This document shows, in pieces, positions 51,929-62,348 of a DNA stretch of 64,000 bases (positions within the stretch are counted from its first letter, which is position 1; each line of letters opens with the position of its first letter). This stretch comes from Reyranella massiliensis 521 (lineage in GTDB: Bacteria; Pseudomonadota; Alphaproteobacteria; Reyranellales; Reyranellaceae). The DNA is taken from contig CAMARK010000012.1 in the NCBI GenBank assembly GCA_945860205.1, positions 1 through 64,000 of the forward strand, read 5' to 3'. The notes under the pieces were generated by a model that made no database searches, was not told the DNA's origin, and worked only from the letters and a program-made list of their open reading frames with translations. Made by a program: the position numbers and the translations under genes.

Positions 51929-52927
51929 TCAGCCAGACGGTGACCTGACATAGTGCCCGGCCCATCGGCTGGCCTTAAGACGTATCCGCGCCAACAGCCG
52001 ATTCGTGAGCGATGGTGGCCCCCCGATGGAGTGTTCCGGCGTCGGAGATGTCGTGGCCGGAATGCCGCCGATCTCCTCGCGGATTTGTTTCAGGTGCGCC
52101 AGGTAGGGGCCGTAGATATCGTTCCGGACCATGGCGGAAAAAGGCCCCAGGTAGGAGATGTTGCTGCCGAGAAAGACGTTCGGCTCGATCTCCTTCAATC
52201 CTGCAAAATGAAAGAAGATCAGCGGGAATTTTCCGTCGACCACGAATGTACCCTGGGCCCCCGGGGCGATCGTGTGCCGGCAGATGTTCCACGGCCCGAC
52301 ATTCGCGCCGGGATGCGTGACTTCGGTGACATTCGGAAACTTCAGGAAAATGTGGTCGAGATATTTCTGGTCGGCGAAGCGGTCGCCGTCGACGCAGCCG
52401 TAGCACCATTCGATGCAGCTGTTGCGCCACCACCGGGCCGCTTCGAGGCCCGTGGCGTCGGCCCGAAAGCTCACCCAGCCGACATTGAAGCGCCCGTACT
52501 TCTCGAGACGCTTGGCCCACCAGTGGTAGCGGTGCCCGACCAGTCCGATCGAGGCATTCGCGATCGCCTCGAAGATCGGCGCCGGGCTCGAGTAGAACAT
52601 CAGGTCGGCATCGAGATAGGTCACGATGTCGCCGGGGTCGGCGGCCTCGAGAGCCGATGAGACGGTGCAGCCCGACAGCGTGAAGTAGTAGTCGCGGAGC
52701 GAGCGGTCGTCCTTGACGGCGAGCAGGTCGGGGTTCTCCCGCTCGAAGTCGGCGAGTGTCGTCCACGTCACGCCGGGTTCGTGCAATCGCGCGAGGACGC
52801 GCTCGCATTCCGGCGTGAGGCAAAGCACCGAGATCCGACAATCGGGATCGACGCGGCGCAGCGAACGGATCATCGCCAATCCACGATCGAGATACTGATG
52901 GTCGAAGTAGGTGCAGTAGCGATTCAT
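51929..52927 (-). CDS. Glycosyltransferase, GT8-like
   Basis: A 332-residue GT-A type protein. Start ATG 52927: MNRYCTYFDHQYLDRGLAMIRSL and RISVLCLTPECERV set the fold. The metal-binding D-x-D is in YLDADLMFYSSP near residue 105, and FNVGWVSFRAD, EWCYGCVDGDRFADQKYLDHI are typical acceptor-side segments. The product is probably a sugar transfer onto a cell-surface glycan. Beside an FkbM methyltransferase, both may edit an exopolysaccharide or O-antigen. Confidence 0.85.
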   Translation of the reverse strand: MNRYCTYFDHQYLDRGLAMIRSLRRVDPDCRISVLCLTPECERVLARLHEPGVTWTTLADFERENPDLLAVKDDRSLRDYYFTLSGCTVSSALEAADPGDIVTYLDADLMFYSSPAPIFEAIANASIGLVGHRYHWWAKRLEKYGRFNVGWVSFRADATGLEAARWWRNSCIEWCYGCVDGDRFADQKYLDHIFLKFPNVTEVTHPGANVGPWNICRHTIAPGAQGTFVVDGKFPLIFFHFAGLKEIEPNVFLGSNISYLGPFSAMVRNDIYGPYLAHLKQIREEIGGIPATTSPTPEHSIGGPPSLTNRLLARIRLKASRWAGHYVRSPSG

Positions 52928-53072
52928 TCAGAAAGACATAGGGCATTACCGCAGCCTGAGAAAGTTCAGGCGTTCCTGCGCTTTGTGATGGTCCGCTCAC
53001 GCGTGCGTGAGAGGGTTTGACCCTGTCTCGCCCGGTTTCCGCCTATACCGGCACGAAGCGGGGGAGAGACCC

Positions 53073-53492
53073 ATGACAGCATTCTTCGATACCTGGAGGG
53101 CCAGGCTCGATGCCTTTCCGCAACCGGTCCTTCAGCTCCTGATGCGTTTCAGCATCTTCTGGGTGTTCTGGCGCTCGGGCTCGCTCAAGGCCGGCAACAT
53201 CGAACAGGCGATCGGCTTGTTCCGCGATGAATACAAGTTGCCACTCCTGCCGCCCGAGATTGCCGCTTACCTCGGAACGGCGGTCGAGTTGGCCGCTCCC
53301 TGCCTAATCCTGGTCGGGCTGTTCACGCGGCTGGCCGCCCTGTCGCTGATCGGGCTCACCCTCACCATTCAGTTCCTGGTCTACTGGAACGACTATCCCT
53401 CGCATCTGCTGTGGCTGGCGATCCTGGTCTTCATCCTGACGCGCGGGCCGGGGCCCTATTCCCTCGATGCGCTCCTCTTCAGGAAGCGTTGA
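53073..53492 (+). CDS. DoxX family membrane protein
   Basis: A 139-residue, four-helix membrane protein of the DoxX family: LLMRFSIFWVFWRSGSLK, LPLLPPEIAAYLGTAVELAAPCLILVGLFTRLAAL and FLVYWNDYPSHLLWLAILVFILTRGPGPYSLD. ATG 53073 follows GGGGGAGAGA. The role of DoxX proteins is poorly known (redox or thiosulfate-related in some lineages). Usually found with a bufferin or DUF692 cluster, which is absent here. Confidence 0.92.
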   Translation: MTAFFDTWRARLDAFPQPVLQLLMRFSIFWVFWRSGSLKAGNIEQAIGLFRDEYKLPLLPPEIAAYLGTAVELAAPCLILVGLFTRLAALSLIGLTLTIQFLVYWNDYPSHLLWLAILVFILTRGPGPYSLDALLFRKR

Positions 53493-53502
53493 GCGGCCAG
53501 CA

Positions 53503-54267
53503 CTACGAAAGATACGTCGCCGACACGCCGCCATCGACGACCAGCGCATGGCCGTTGACGTAGGAGGCGGCCGGCGAGGCGAGGAAGAGGGCAGCGCCGG
53601 CGATCTCCGGCGGATCGGCCCAGCGCTTGGCGGGACAGCGCTCGCGCTGGCGCTCGCCGGTCGGCGAGGCGATCAGCTGGGCGTTGGTCTCGGTGGCGAA
53701 GAAGCCGGGCGACAGCGAATTCGACGTGATGCCCGTGGCGCCGAGCTCGGCTGCGAGCGCACGCGTGAGCGCCGCCAGCCCGCCCTTGGCGGCGACATAC
53801 GAGACTGCGCCCGGCACGGCGAGGTCGGCCACGATCGAGGTGACCAGGATCAGCCGGCCCCAGCGCCGCTCGATCATGCCGGGGACCACCAGCTTGACCA
53901 GGGCATGGGCAGCATTGAGGTCGACGTCGATCAGGCGAGCGAAATCCTCGGTCGCGATGTCGGCGAAGGGCCGGCGATCGCGCTCGCCGACATTGTGGAT
54001 CAGGATGTCGATCGGCCCCGAGGCGGCCACCTCCGCCGCCATCGCGGCGCGGTCGCCCATCTCGAAGGCCAGCGCGTCGCAGGCGACGCCTGCCCGGCGC
54101 AGCTCCTCCAGCCGGGGCGCGATCCGTTCCCGGGTACGGCCGTGCAGCAGGACCCGTGCGCCGGCCTCGGCCAGCGCCTTGGCCATCTCCCAGCCGAGGC
54201 CGCGCGCCGAGCCCGTGATCAGGGCGGTGCGTCCATCGAGGCGGAACTTGTCGGGAAAAGTCGACAT
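53503..54267 (-). CDS. Short-chain dehydrogenase/reductase
   Basis: A 254-residue classical SDR. TGSARGLGWEMAKAL (Rossmann TGxxxGxG), NVGERD, the Ser in VTSIVADLAVPGAVSYVAAKGGLAAL with the Tyr and Lys of the YxxxK, and NSLSPGFFATETNAQ. It resembles gluconate 5-dehydrogenases. The start is taken at ATG 54267 (MSTFPDKFRL); an in-frame start at 54279 is possible. Divergent from the glycerophosphodiesterase gene by 53 nt. Confidence 0.9.
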   Translation of the reverse strand: MSTFPDKFRLDGRTALITGSARGLGWEMAKALAEAGARVLLHGRTRERIAPRLEELRRAGVACDALAFEMGDRAAMAAEVAASGPIDILIHNVGERDRRPFADIATEDFARLIDVDLNAAHALVKLVVPGMIERRWGRLILVTSIVADLAVPGAVSYVAAKGGLAALTRALAAELGATGITSNSLSPGFFATETNAQLIASPTGERQRERCPAKRWADPPEIAGAALFLASPAASYVNGHALVVDGGVSATYLS

Positions 54268-54319
54268 GGGGTGGGACATTCGTCTATTGCGGCAGCCTGA
54301 GTTAGCGTTGGATTTGTTC

Positions 54320-55012
54320 ATGCTGCAACTGCCTAAAGTCATCGGCCATCGCGGGGCGGCAGCCTATGCGCCGGAAAACACGCTGGCCTCGTTCCGCGAG
54401 GCCCGCCGGCGTGGCGCCACCTGGGTCGAGATCGATGTCAAGCTGACGCGCGATGGCGTGCCGATCGTGATGCACGATGCCTCGCTCAAGCGGACCATGG
54501 GGATCGACCGGCTGGTGGCGGAGATGTCGCGCGCCGAGCTGCCGGCCGATGTGCCGACGTTCGAGGAGGCGATCGCCTGCTTTGCCGAGCTTGGGCTGGG
54601 CTGCAATGTCGAGATCAAACCCTGCGAAGGCCGCGAGCAGGAAACCGCGCGGGTGACCGTCGAGACCCTGCGGCGGGCCTGGCCAGCGCGGCTGCCGCCG
54701 CCGCTGCTGTCGAGTTTCAAGGATGCGTCGCTGGAGGCGGCCCGGGAGGCGGCGCCCGAGTTCGCCCGCGCCATCCTGCTCGACGATATCCAGGACAACT
54801 GGCGGACGCGGACCGACGCGGTCGGAGCCGTGGGCGTCAATACCAGCGGCAAGCGGCTGACGGCGCCCCGGGCCGTCGAAATCCGCGCGGCGGGCTTTGC
54901 GCTCAGCGTCTACACCATCAACGACGGCGCCATCGCCAAGGCCCTGGTCGGCATGGGTGTGCACTGCATCATCACCGACGCGCCCGACGTCATCCTGGCC
55001 GCCCTCAATTAA
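54320..55012 (+). CDS. ugpQ: Glycerophosphodiester phosphodiesterase
   Basis: Hydrolyses glycerophosphodiesters to glycerol-3-phosphate and an alcohol. 230 residues, no signal peptide, so cytoplasmic UgpQ type. GHRGAAAYAPENTLASF (His and Glu), VEIDVKLTRDGVPIVMHDASL (metal acidic residues and second His), and GCNVEIKPCEG, SVYTINDG at the end. The location before ugpBAEC fits import of glycerophosphodiesters. Confidence 0.94.
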   Translation: MLQLPKVIGHRGAAAYAPENTLASFREARRRGATWVEIDVKLTRDGVPIVMHDASLKRTMGIDRLVAEMSRAELPADVPTFEEAIACFAELGLGCNVEIKPCEGREQETARVTVETLRRAWPARLPPPLLSSFKDASLEAAREAAPEFARAILLDDIQDNWRTRTDAVGAVGVNTSGKRLTAPRAVEIRAAGFALSVYTINDGAIAKALVGMGVHCIITDAPDVILAALN

Positions 55013-55142
55013 TAGGGCGTTTAGGGGTTGCCTTTGGTACACAGTCTTGGTCGACTGTCATCAGATCGCAACAAAACAGACACATCGCAGTCTTTGGACC
55101 CGTCGATACAACGACGGGACTTCACAGGGAGGTATTTGGACC

Positions 55143-56459
55143 ATGACACGCATTCTGCTGTCCTCCGTCGCCGCGGCCGCCGTTCTGGCGAGCACACACG
55201 GCGCCGTCGCTCAGACCGAAATCCAGTTCTGGCATGCCATGGGTGGCAACCTGGGCGAAGCGGTTAACGCCCAGGTCGAGGGTTTCAACAAGTCACAGAC
55301 CGAATACAAGGTGACGCTGGTCTACAAGGGCTCCTACACCGAGACCCTGACGGCCGCGATCGCGGCTTTCCGCGCCAAGCAGGCGCCGCACCTTGTGCAG
55401 GTCTTCGAAGTCGGCACCGCCAACATGATGGCCGCCAAGGGCGCGGTCTATCCCGTCTACCAGCTTATGGCCGACGCCAAGGAGCCGTTCGATCCCAAGG
55501 CCTTCGTCGGCCCGGTCACCGGCTACTACTCGACCACCGACGGCAAGCTTCTCTCGATGCCCTTCAACTCCTCGACGCCGGTGCTCTACTGGAACAAGGA
55601 GCTGCTGCAGAAGGCCGGGCTCGACCCGAACAAGCCGCCGACAACCTGGCCGGAGCTGGGCGAGATGGCCAAGAAGGCCGTCGCCGCCGGCGCCAAGTGC
55701 GGGTTCACGCCGCAGTGGCAGACCTGGACGATGATCGAGAACTTCGGCGCCTGGCACAACCTGCCGTACGCCACCAAGGACAACGGCTTCGGCGGCATCG
55801 ACATCGAGCTCAAGTTCAACGACGCGCCGCGCGTCAAGCACATCGCGACGCTCGCCGAATGGAGCAAGGACAAGACGTTCGTCTACGGCGGCCGTGAGGG
55901 CAAGTCGACGACGCTGTTCAACGCCGGCGACTGTGCCTTCCATATCGCCTCGTCGGCCACGGCGTCGGCGATCGAGAAGGCGCTGGGCAAGGACAAGTTC
56001 GGCATTGGCATGATGCCCTACTGGCCCGACGTCATCGCCAAGCCGCAGAATTCGATCATCGGCGGCGCCACGCTGTGGGTGCTCCAGGGCAAGCCGGCGC
56101 CCGAATACAAGGGCGTCGCCAAGTTCCTGAGCTACCTGTCGAGCGGTCCGGTGCAGGCCAAGTGGCACCAGGAGACGGGCTACGTGCCCGTGAGCCTCGC
56201 CGCCGCCGAGATCACCGACAAGGACGGCTTCTACAAGACCAACCCTGGCCGTGACATCGCCGTGAAGGAGCTCACGCTCAACCCGCCGACGGCCAACTCC
56301 AAGGGCCTGCGCATCGGCAACTTCGTGCAGATCCGCGACATCGTCGATAGCGAACTCGAGAATGTGTGGTCGGGCAAGAAGGACGCCAAGACGGCGCTCG
56401 ACGATGCCGTGAAAGCCGGCAACGAGCAGCTCAAGCGCTTCGAAGCCGCCAACAAGTAG
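55143..56459 (+). CDS. ugpB: Glycerol-3-phosphate ABC transporter substrate-binding protein
   Basis: Periplasmic receptor for sn-glycerol-3-phosphate and its diesters, 438 residues. Signal peptide ends AVAQTE; the mature part starts IQFWHAMGGNLGEAVN, the diagnostic UgpB opening, with VYKGSYTETLTAAIAAFRAKQAPHLVQVFEVGTANMM and FNSSTPVLYWNK. The start ATG is preceded by GGGAGG 11 nt away. A CTGTCAT half-site (55055-55061) upstream could belong to a Pho box, but the second half is weak, so phosphate control is only a possibility. Confidence 0.95.
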   Translation: MTRILLSSVAAAAVLASTHGAVAQTEIQFWHAMGGNLGEAVNAQVEGFNKSQTEYKVTLVYKGSYTETLTAAIAAFRAKQAPHLVQVFEVGTANMMAAKGAVYPVYQLMADAKEPFDPKAFVGPVTGYYSTTDGKLLSMPFNSSTPVLYWNKELLQKAGLDPNKPPTTWPELGEMAKKAVAAGAKCGFTPQWQTWTMIENFGAWHNLPYATKDNGFGGIDIELKFNDAPRVKHIATLAEWSKDKTFVYGGREGKSTTLFNAGDCAFHIASSATASAIEKALGKDKFGIGMMPYWPDVIAKPQNSIIGGATLWVLQGKPAPEYKGVAKFLSYLSSGPVQAKWHQETGYVPVSLAAAEITDKDGFYKTNPGRDIAVKELTLNPPTANSKGLRIGNFVQIRDIVDSELENVWSGKKDAKTALDDAVKAGNEQLKRFEAANK

Positions 56460-56470
56460 GGCCATGAAGG

Positions 56471-56496
56471 AGCCCCCGCCCGCGAGGGTGGGGGCT
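56471..56496 (+). terminator. Hairpin between ugpB and ugpA
   Basis: AGCCCCCGCCC (56471-56481) pairs with GGGTGGGGGCT (56486-56496), one G-T wobble, loop GCGA. Without a long T-run it probably acts as a stabilising or partial stop, giving more binding protein than permease. Confidence 0.65.
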
Positions 56497-56509
56497 TCGT
56501 CCTGCCGGC

Positions 56510-57391
56510 ATGGAAAAGCGCGTCACCTTCAACGAGCGTTGGCTGCCCTACCTGCTGGTGGGGCCGCAGATCATCATCACGCTGGTCTTCTTCTTCTGGC
56601 CGTCGGGCCAGGCAATCTACCAGTCGGTGCTGATCGAGGATGCCTTCGGCGGCAATTCCAAGTTCGTCTACCTCGATAATTTCATCCGCCTCTTCAGCGA
56701 CGCCAGCTATTACGCGTCGGCGCGGCTGACCGTGGTGTTCAGTTTCCTGGTCGCCGCCATCGGGCTCGCCCTCTCGCTGCTGCTGGCGGTGATGGCCGAC
56801 CGCATCATCCGCGGCGCCACCGCCTACAAGGCCTTCCTGGTCTGGCCCTATGCCGTGGCGCCTGCCGTCGCCGGCGTCCTGTGGGGCTTCCTGTTCAATC
56901 CCTCGGTCGGCATCGTCGCCTGGATGCTGCAAGGCATCGGCATCGAGTTCAACTACGTGATCAACGGCAATCAGGCGCTGCTGCTGGTGGTCATCGCCGC
57001 GGTGTGGAACCAGATCAGCTACAATTTCCTTTTCTTCCTGGCCGGCCTGCAGTCGATCCCGAAGTCGCTGATCGAGGCCGCCGCCATCGACGGCGCCGGA
57101 CCCGGCCGCCGCTTCTGGGACATCATCTTCCCGCTGCTCTCGCCTGTTGGGTTCTTCCTGCTGGTGGTCAACATCATCTACGCCTTCTTCGGCACCTTCG
57201 GCGTGGTCGACGCACTGACCAAGGGCGGGCCGGGCCACGCGACCAATATCCTGGTGTACAAGGTCTACAACGACGGCTTTCGCGGCCAGGACCTCGGCGG
57301 TTCCTCGGCCCAGTCGGTGATCCTGATGATCGTCGTCATCGCGCTCACGGTCGTGCAATTCCGCTTCATCGAGCGCCGGGTGCACTACTGA
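56510..57391 (+). CDS. ugpA: Glycerol-3-phosphate ABC transporter permease
   Basis: Inner-membrane permease subunit, 293 residues, six helices. [33 protein letters not shown] at the N-terminus; the EAA loop that contacts the ATPase reads [22 protein letters not shown] near residue 190. It follows ugpB across a hairpin. Confidence 0.94.
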   Translation: MEKRVTFNERWLPYLLVGPQIIITLVFFFWPSGQAIYQSVLIEDAFGGNSKFVYLDNFIRLFSDASYYASARLTVVFSFLVAAIGLALSLLLAVMADRIIRGATAYKAFLVWPYAVAPAVAGVLWGFLFNPSVGIVAWMLQGIGIEFNYVINGNQALLLVVIAAVWNQISYNFLFFLAGLQSIPKSLIEAAAIDGAGPGRRFWDIIFPLLSPVGFFLLVVNIIYAFFGTFGVVDALTKGGPGHATNILVYKVYNDGFRGQDLGGSSAQSVILMIVVIALTVVQFRFIERRVHY

Positions 57392-57407
57392 TGCCCAAAC
57401 TCTTCAC

Positions 57408-58256
57408 ATGGTAGAGAACCGGCCCTTCCTCACGGTGCTGAGCCATCTGGTCGTCCTGCTGGGCGTGATCGTCATCGCCTTCCCGGTCTGGATGACTTTC
57501 GTCGCCTCGACGCACAGCCAGCAGACCATGCTGCAGTCGCCGATCCCGCTGCTGCCCGGCCCCTACCTGTTCGAGAACTACACCAAGGTGCTGACCGAAG
57601 GTTACGGCCGCGTCGGCAGCACGGCGGTCTTAATGACGCTGACCAACAGCCTGATCATGGCGCTGGGCGTCGCCATCGGGAAGATCGCCATCTCGATCAT
57701 CTCGGCCTTCGCCATCGTCTACTTCCGCTTTCCCGGCCGGATGTATTTCTTCTGGGCGATCTTCGTCACGCTCATGCTGCCGGTCGAGGTCCGCATCGTG
57801 CCGACCTACGGCGTGGTCGCCAATCTCGGCATGCTCGACAGCTACGGCGGCCTGATCATCCCGCTGATCGCCTCGGCCACCGCCACCTTCCTGTTCCGGC
57901 AGTTTTTCCTGAGCGTCCCCGACGAGCTCACCGAGGCCGCCCGCGTCGACGGCGCAAGCCCGATGCGCTTCTTCTGGGACATCCTGCTGCCGATGAGCCG
58001 GACCTCGATCGCGGCCCTGTTCGTCATCCAGTTCATCTACGGCTGGAACCAGTATCTGTGGCCGCTGCTCATCACCACCAAGGAAAGCTATTACACCGTG
58101 GTCATGACCGTCTCGCGCCAGGCCAACGTGGTCGATTCGGTGCCGAGCTGGAACCTGCTGATGGCCATGGCGATGCTCGCCATGCTGCCGCCGGTCCTGG
58201 TCGTGGTGTTCATGCAGCGCCAGTTCGTGCGCGGCCTTGTTGAAGTCGAGAAGTAG
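57408..58256 (+). CDS. ugpE: Glycerol-3-phosphate ABC transporter permease
   Basis: Second permease subunit, 282 residues, with the EAA loop EAARVDGASPMRFFWDILLPM near residue 180. VENRPFLTVLSHLVVLLGV opens the protein. A second ATG reading MPKLFTW* lies 17 nt upstream and is probably not used. GAACCGG is at the 5' side; the start is 16 nt after ugpA. Confidence 0.94.
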   Translation: MVENRPFLTVLSHLVVLLGVIVIAFPVWMTFVASTHSQQTMLQSPIPLLPGPYLFENYTKVLTEGYGRVGSTAVLMTLTNSLIMALGVAIGKIAISIISAFAIVYFRFPGRMYFFWAIFVTLMLPVEVRIVPTYGVVANLGMLDSYGGLIIPLIASATATFLFRQFFLSVPDELTEAARVDGASPMRFFWDILLPMSRTSIAALFVIQFIYGWNQYLWPLLITTKESYYTVVMTVSRQANVVDSVPSWNLLMAMAMLAMLPPVLVVVFMQRQFVRGLVEVEK

Positions 58257-58275
58257 GAAGATGGGGAACTAGGCC

Positions 58276-59364
<1,089 letters not shown>

Positions 59365-59412
59365 CGAACTCTTCAACTTGCAGGGGCGCGTGGTTTTCGC
59401 GATATCTTGGGC

Positions 59413-60087
59413 ATGCCTGACTCAGACGAAGACCAATTCCTCGAAGGCCTGTTCGCCAACAACCGGAATTGGGCGAAGCAGATCGAGAAGCACAACCCCG
59501 GCTTCTTCGACAAGCTCGCCAAGCAACAGGCGCCGCGCGTGTTGTGGATCGGTTGCTCCGACAGCCGCGTCCCGGCCAACGAGATCATCGGCATGCTGCC
59601 GGGCGAGGTGTTCGTCCACCGCAACGTCGCCAACCAGGTCATGTTGGTCGATTTCAACTGCCTCGCCGTCCTGCAGTATGCCGTCGAGGCGTTGCGCGTG
59701 CGCCATGTCATCGTGTGCGGCCACTACGGCTGCGGCGGCGTGAAGGCCTCCTTGAAAAATCATGAGCTCGGCCTGCTCGACAACTGGCTGCACGGCATCA
59801 ACGCGCTCGGCCGCCGCTACGAGGAGGCGATCACCGCGCTGCCCAACAAGGCCGGCCAGGTCGACGCGCTTTGCGAGATCAACGTCATCGAGCAGGTGCG
59901 CAACGTCTGCAAGACGTCGATCATCCGGCAGGCGTGGCGCTGCGGCCAGGAATGCACGGTCCACGGCTGGATCTACGGCATCCAGGACGGCCTGCTCCAT
60001 GACCTCGACGTGAGCGTGAGCGAAGCCAAGGACGTCGAAGCGACGCTGGCCGCGGCACTCGCCGCGCCGCGGCTGGCGCACCGCTAG
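59413..60087 (+). CDS. Beta-class carbonic anhydrase
   Basis: Zinc enzyme interconverting CO2 and bicarbonate, 224 residues. WIGCSDSRVPANEIIG (C-x-D-x-R, zinc Cys and Asp/Arg dyad) and HVIVCGHYGCGGVKA (H-x-x-C) carry the zinc ligands. TVHGWIYGIQDGLL is the C-terminal family block. ATG 59413 chosen; a TTG two codons earlier is in frame. Stand-alone gene. Confidence 0.96.
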   Translation: MPDSDEDQFLEGLFANNRNWAKQIEKHNPGFFDKLAKQQAPRVLWIGCSDSRVPANEIIGMLPGEVFVHRNVANQVMLVDFNCLAVLQYAVEALRVRHVIVCGHYGCGGVKASLKNHELGLLDNWLHGINALGRRYEEAITALPNKAGQVDALCEINVIEQVRNVCKTSIIRQAWRCGQECTVHGWIYGIQDGLLHDLDVSVSEAKDVEATLAAALAAPRLAHR

Positions 60088-60108
60088 AGCGCCGCCTATA
60101 TATCTCGG

Positions 60109-60870
60109 GTGCGAACTCACCTGAAACGTGCCGCGCTGATCGCGCTGGGCCGGTTCCGCGCGCTCCGGCGCGAGAACGTGCGTTTCCGCGGCGCCTTCGC
60201 CTCCTTCGACGAAGCGGTTGCCCATGTGCGCCCCGGCCTGCTGGCTGGCTACGACCATGACCGCGTCACACCTGTGTCCCGGGAGGTGATGCAGCAGGTG
60301 CCGCTCTGGGACTATCCGATCCTCTACTGGCTGAAACGGCTGGCGCCGGAGATCACGCGGCTGGTCGATGCGGGCGGCCATATCGGCGTGAAGTACCGCG
60401 GGTTCGGACGCTACCTCGAACTCGAACTCGTCGACTGGATCGTCTACGACCTGCCGGCGCAGGTGAAGGCCGGCCGGGCGCAAGTGCGGCCCCAGGACCG
60501 GACCTTGTCCTTCGTCGAGCGCATCGAGGAGGCGCCCGCGGCTGACGTCCTGCTGGCGTCGGGGCTCATGCCTTACCTCAACGAGCCGCTGACCGATCTG
60601 GTGCGCCGCATGCGCGTGCTGCCACGCTACATCCTGCTCAACAAGGTGGTCACGCGCGACGGCCCGACCGTGGTGACCTTGGAGAATTTCGGGGTGGCCG
60701 AGGTGCCCTATCACATCCGCAATGTCGACGAGGTGCCGACGGCGCTAGATATGCTCGGCTACGACATCATCGATAGCTGGACCATCGATTCGCTGGCGCA
60801 CAGGATCCAGACCCATCCTGAGCTGGGCCACGCCACCTACCGCGGCTACGTTGCTCGCCTGAGGGCCTAG
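60109..60870 (+). CDS. TIGR04325 family methyltransferase
   Basis: A 253-residue protein matching the TIGR04325 methyltransferase group: WDYPILYWLKRL, LVDAGGHIGVKYRGF as SAM motif I, ASGLMPYLNEPL and ILLNKVVTRDGPTVVTLENFG. GTG start. Members lie in polysaccharide or surface-glycan regions. The target is unknown. A glycosyltransferase and FkbM methyltransferase are 8 kb to the left, but no direct operon link. Confidence 0.85.
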   Translation: MRTHLKRAALIALGRFRALRRENVRFRGAFASFDEAVAHVRPGLLAGYDHDRVTPVSREVMQQVPLWDYPILYWLKRLAPEITRLVDAGGHIGVKYRGFGRYLELELVDWIVYDLPAQVKAGRAQVRPQDRTLSFVERIEEAPAADVLLASGLMPYLNEPLTDLVRRMRVLPRYILLNKVVTRDGPTVVTLENFGVAEVPYHIRNVDEVPTALDMLGYDIIDSWTIDSLAHRIQTHPELGHATYRGYVARLRA

Positions 60871-61094
60871 CTCAGCCGGACAGACTCTAAGCCGCTTCGC
60901 CCACTGGCCGGCTCTGCACCAGCTCATGCCCGGTAAAACTGCGGGTTCCGGGCGGCGCAGCTTTGAGCGACTCTTGAAGTCGGCCAGCAGTTCCTGCTGC
61001 GGCTGTGGAGGCGTTCGGCCAACTCGACCATGTCGACGCCAGCGGCATTGGCCTGGGCGAACCGGCCTGCATGGTGGCGCGTCGAGCGAAAAAG

Positions 61095-61126
61095 AAAGGG
61101 CAGGAAGCCGATGCCTCCCGCCCCTT
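61095..61126. terminator. Bidirectional terminator
   Basis: AAAGGGCAGGA and TCCCGCCCCTTT near-complementary arms (61095-61126), followed by TCTCTTTTTT on plus and, on the minus strand, TTTCTTTTTCG. It serves the end of the minus-strand stress gene and possibly plus-strand read-through. The preceding 60871-61090 has no supported gene. Confidence 0.65.
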
Positions 61127-61139
61127 TGTCTCTTTTTTG

Positions 61140-61742
61140 TCAGGCCGCGAGGTCGTCGCGGCGTATGCGCTCGATCTCGGCCTGGCTGGGCTTGTAGGCC
61201 GGCGCCGCCGGGTCGAAGGTCTTCCAGCCGCTCTTGCGATAGTCGGCACCGCGCGTGACCGGATCGATCGGCTTGTAGCGCTCGAGGAGACCCTGGATGC
61301 GGGCCGCATCGCCGTCGGGCACGCGCACGCTCACGAGCGTGCCGCCGCGGCGGACCGACTCGGAATAGACGTGCGCATGTTCCTCGGGAATGCCCGAGCC
61401 GATCAGGGCGCCCACGATACCGCCGGTGGCCGCGCCCGCCGCCGCGCCGACGGCAAGCGCCGCCAGCCAGCCCGCGGCCACGACCGGACCGAGGCCCGGG
61501 ATGGCCAGCAAGCCGAGGCCGGCCAGGAGACCCGCGCCGCCGCCGACCACACCACCGATGCCGGCGCCGGTGCCGGCGCCTTCGGAGGCCTTGGAGGCGT
61601 CATCGACGTCGGCGTACTGGTCGCTCACGTGTTTGTTGGCCACGATGCTGACGTCGGCCGACGGGATGCCCGCTGCTTCGACATCGCTGACCGCGTTCCG
61701 GGCCTGCGCGTAGGTGTCGTACACTCGGCTGATGGTCTTCAT
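61140..61742 (-). CDS. YflT-like general stress protein with glycine-zipper segment
   Basis: A 200-residue protein. Residues 1-60 match the heat-induced stress YflT domain (ISRVYDTYAQARNAVSDVEAAGI, SIVANKH). Residues about 60-125 form Gly/Ala-rich hydrophobic stretches (GAGIGGVVGGGAGLLAGLGLLAIPGLGPV), a membrane-active glycine zipper. The end repeats the regulatory-domain pattern (GGTLVSVRVPDGDA). ATG 61742 has AAAGGA upstream. Function in membrane stress is inferred. Confidence 0.85.
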   Translation of the reverse strand: MKTISRVYDTYAQARNAVSDVEAAGIPSADVSIVANKHVSDQYADVDDASKASEGAGTGAGIGGVVGGGAGLLAGLGLLAIPGLGPVVAAGWLAALAVGAAAGAATGGIVGALIGSGIPEEHAHVYSESVRRGGTLVSVRVPDGDAARIQGLLERYKPIDPVTRGADYRKSGWKTFDPAAPAYKPSQAEIERIRRDDLAA

Positions 61743-61774
61743 GATCTGATCCTTTGACTCGTTGAGGGATTTGT

Positions 61775-62236
61775 TTACGGCGCGGCCGTGAAGACGACGT
61801 TGCCCTTGTAGTCGACGGCAACCTTGCTGGTCTTGCCGTCCATCGTGGAGGTGCCGCGCCAGATGCCGTCGGCATCCTTGGTCAGGCCGGTGACGCTGGT
61901 GGCGCCCCAGGCGGTGGCGCGGTCCTTGGCCTGGCCTTCGGTGAAGCTGTTCGAGCCCTTGAGCGGCGCGCCGGCATCGAGCTTGGGCACGGCATAGACA
62001 TCGGCCTTGCAGGCCTCGACGAAGGCCGCCTGCGTGATCTTGCCGTCGGCCGGGGCCTTTGCGTCACGCACGCGCATCGCCGCGGCATAGCGCATTGACT
62101 CGGTGTCGGAGAGCGTGCCGTCCTTGTTGACGTCGGCCTTCGTCCACATCGCGGTGCATTCGGCGTCGGTGGCCGCATAGGCTGGCACTGCCGCACAGGT
62201 CGCCACCACTACAGCGGCCAGAAGCAATTTCTTCAT
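61775..62236 (-). CDS. Secreted protein with EF-hand-like motif
   Basis: A 153-residue exported protein. Signal peptide ends PAYAATD. ADVNKDGTLSDTE near residue 35 is a calcium-binding EF-hand loop (DxNxDGxLxxxE). The middle KDAKAPADGKITQAAFVEACK could be a second, degenerate hand. The C-terminal half (GSNSFTEGQAKDRATAWGATSVTGLTKD) resembles a small stress PRC/PepSY-like fold but is unassigned. Ca2+ binding is inferred. AGGAATC precedes the ATG. Confidence 0.8.
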   Translation of the reverse strand: MKKLLLAAVVVATCAAVPAYAATDAECTAMWTKADVNKDGTLSDTESMRYAAAMRVRDAKAPADGKITQAAFVEACKADVYAVPKLDAGAPLKGSNSFTEGQAKDRATAWGATSVTGLTKDADGIWRGTSTMDGKTSKVAVDYKGNVVFTAAP

Positions 62237-62348
62237 GATTCCTACCTTGGGGAGTTTAATCGCGGCGCGTCGGGTCGAAGCGCCTTGCAGTTAAACAGCC
62301 GAGATCGAATCGAGTTGCGTCGGGAAAGAGACGATGCGCGATGAGGTG

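Noticed and set aside
55042-55061. Pho box ahead of ugpB
   Set aside because: One perfect CTGTCAT half-site, but the second half matches poorly and at the wrong spacing, so it is not listed as a site.
59422-60714. A 430-codon minus-strand frame opposite carbonic anhydrase and the methyltransferase
   Set aside because: No motif and both plus-strand genes are secure.
60871-61090. Decayed phasin-like coding sequence on the minus strand (NAAGVDMVELAERL)
   Set aside because: Only a short suggestive string and it needs a frameshift; too weak to call.
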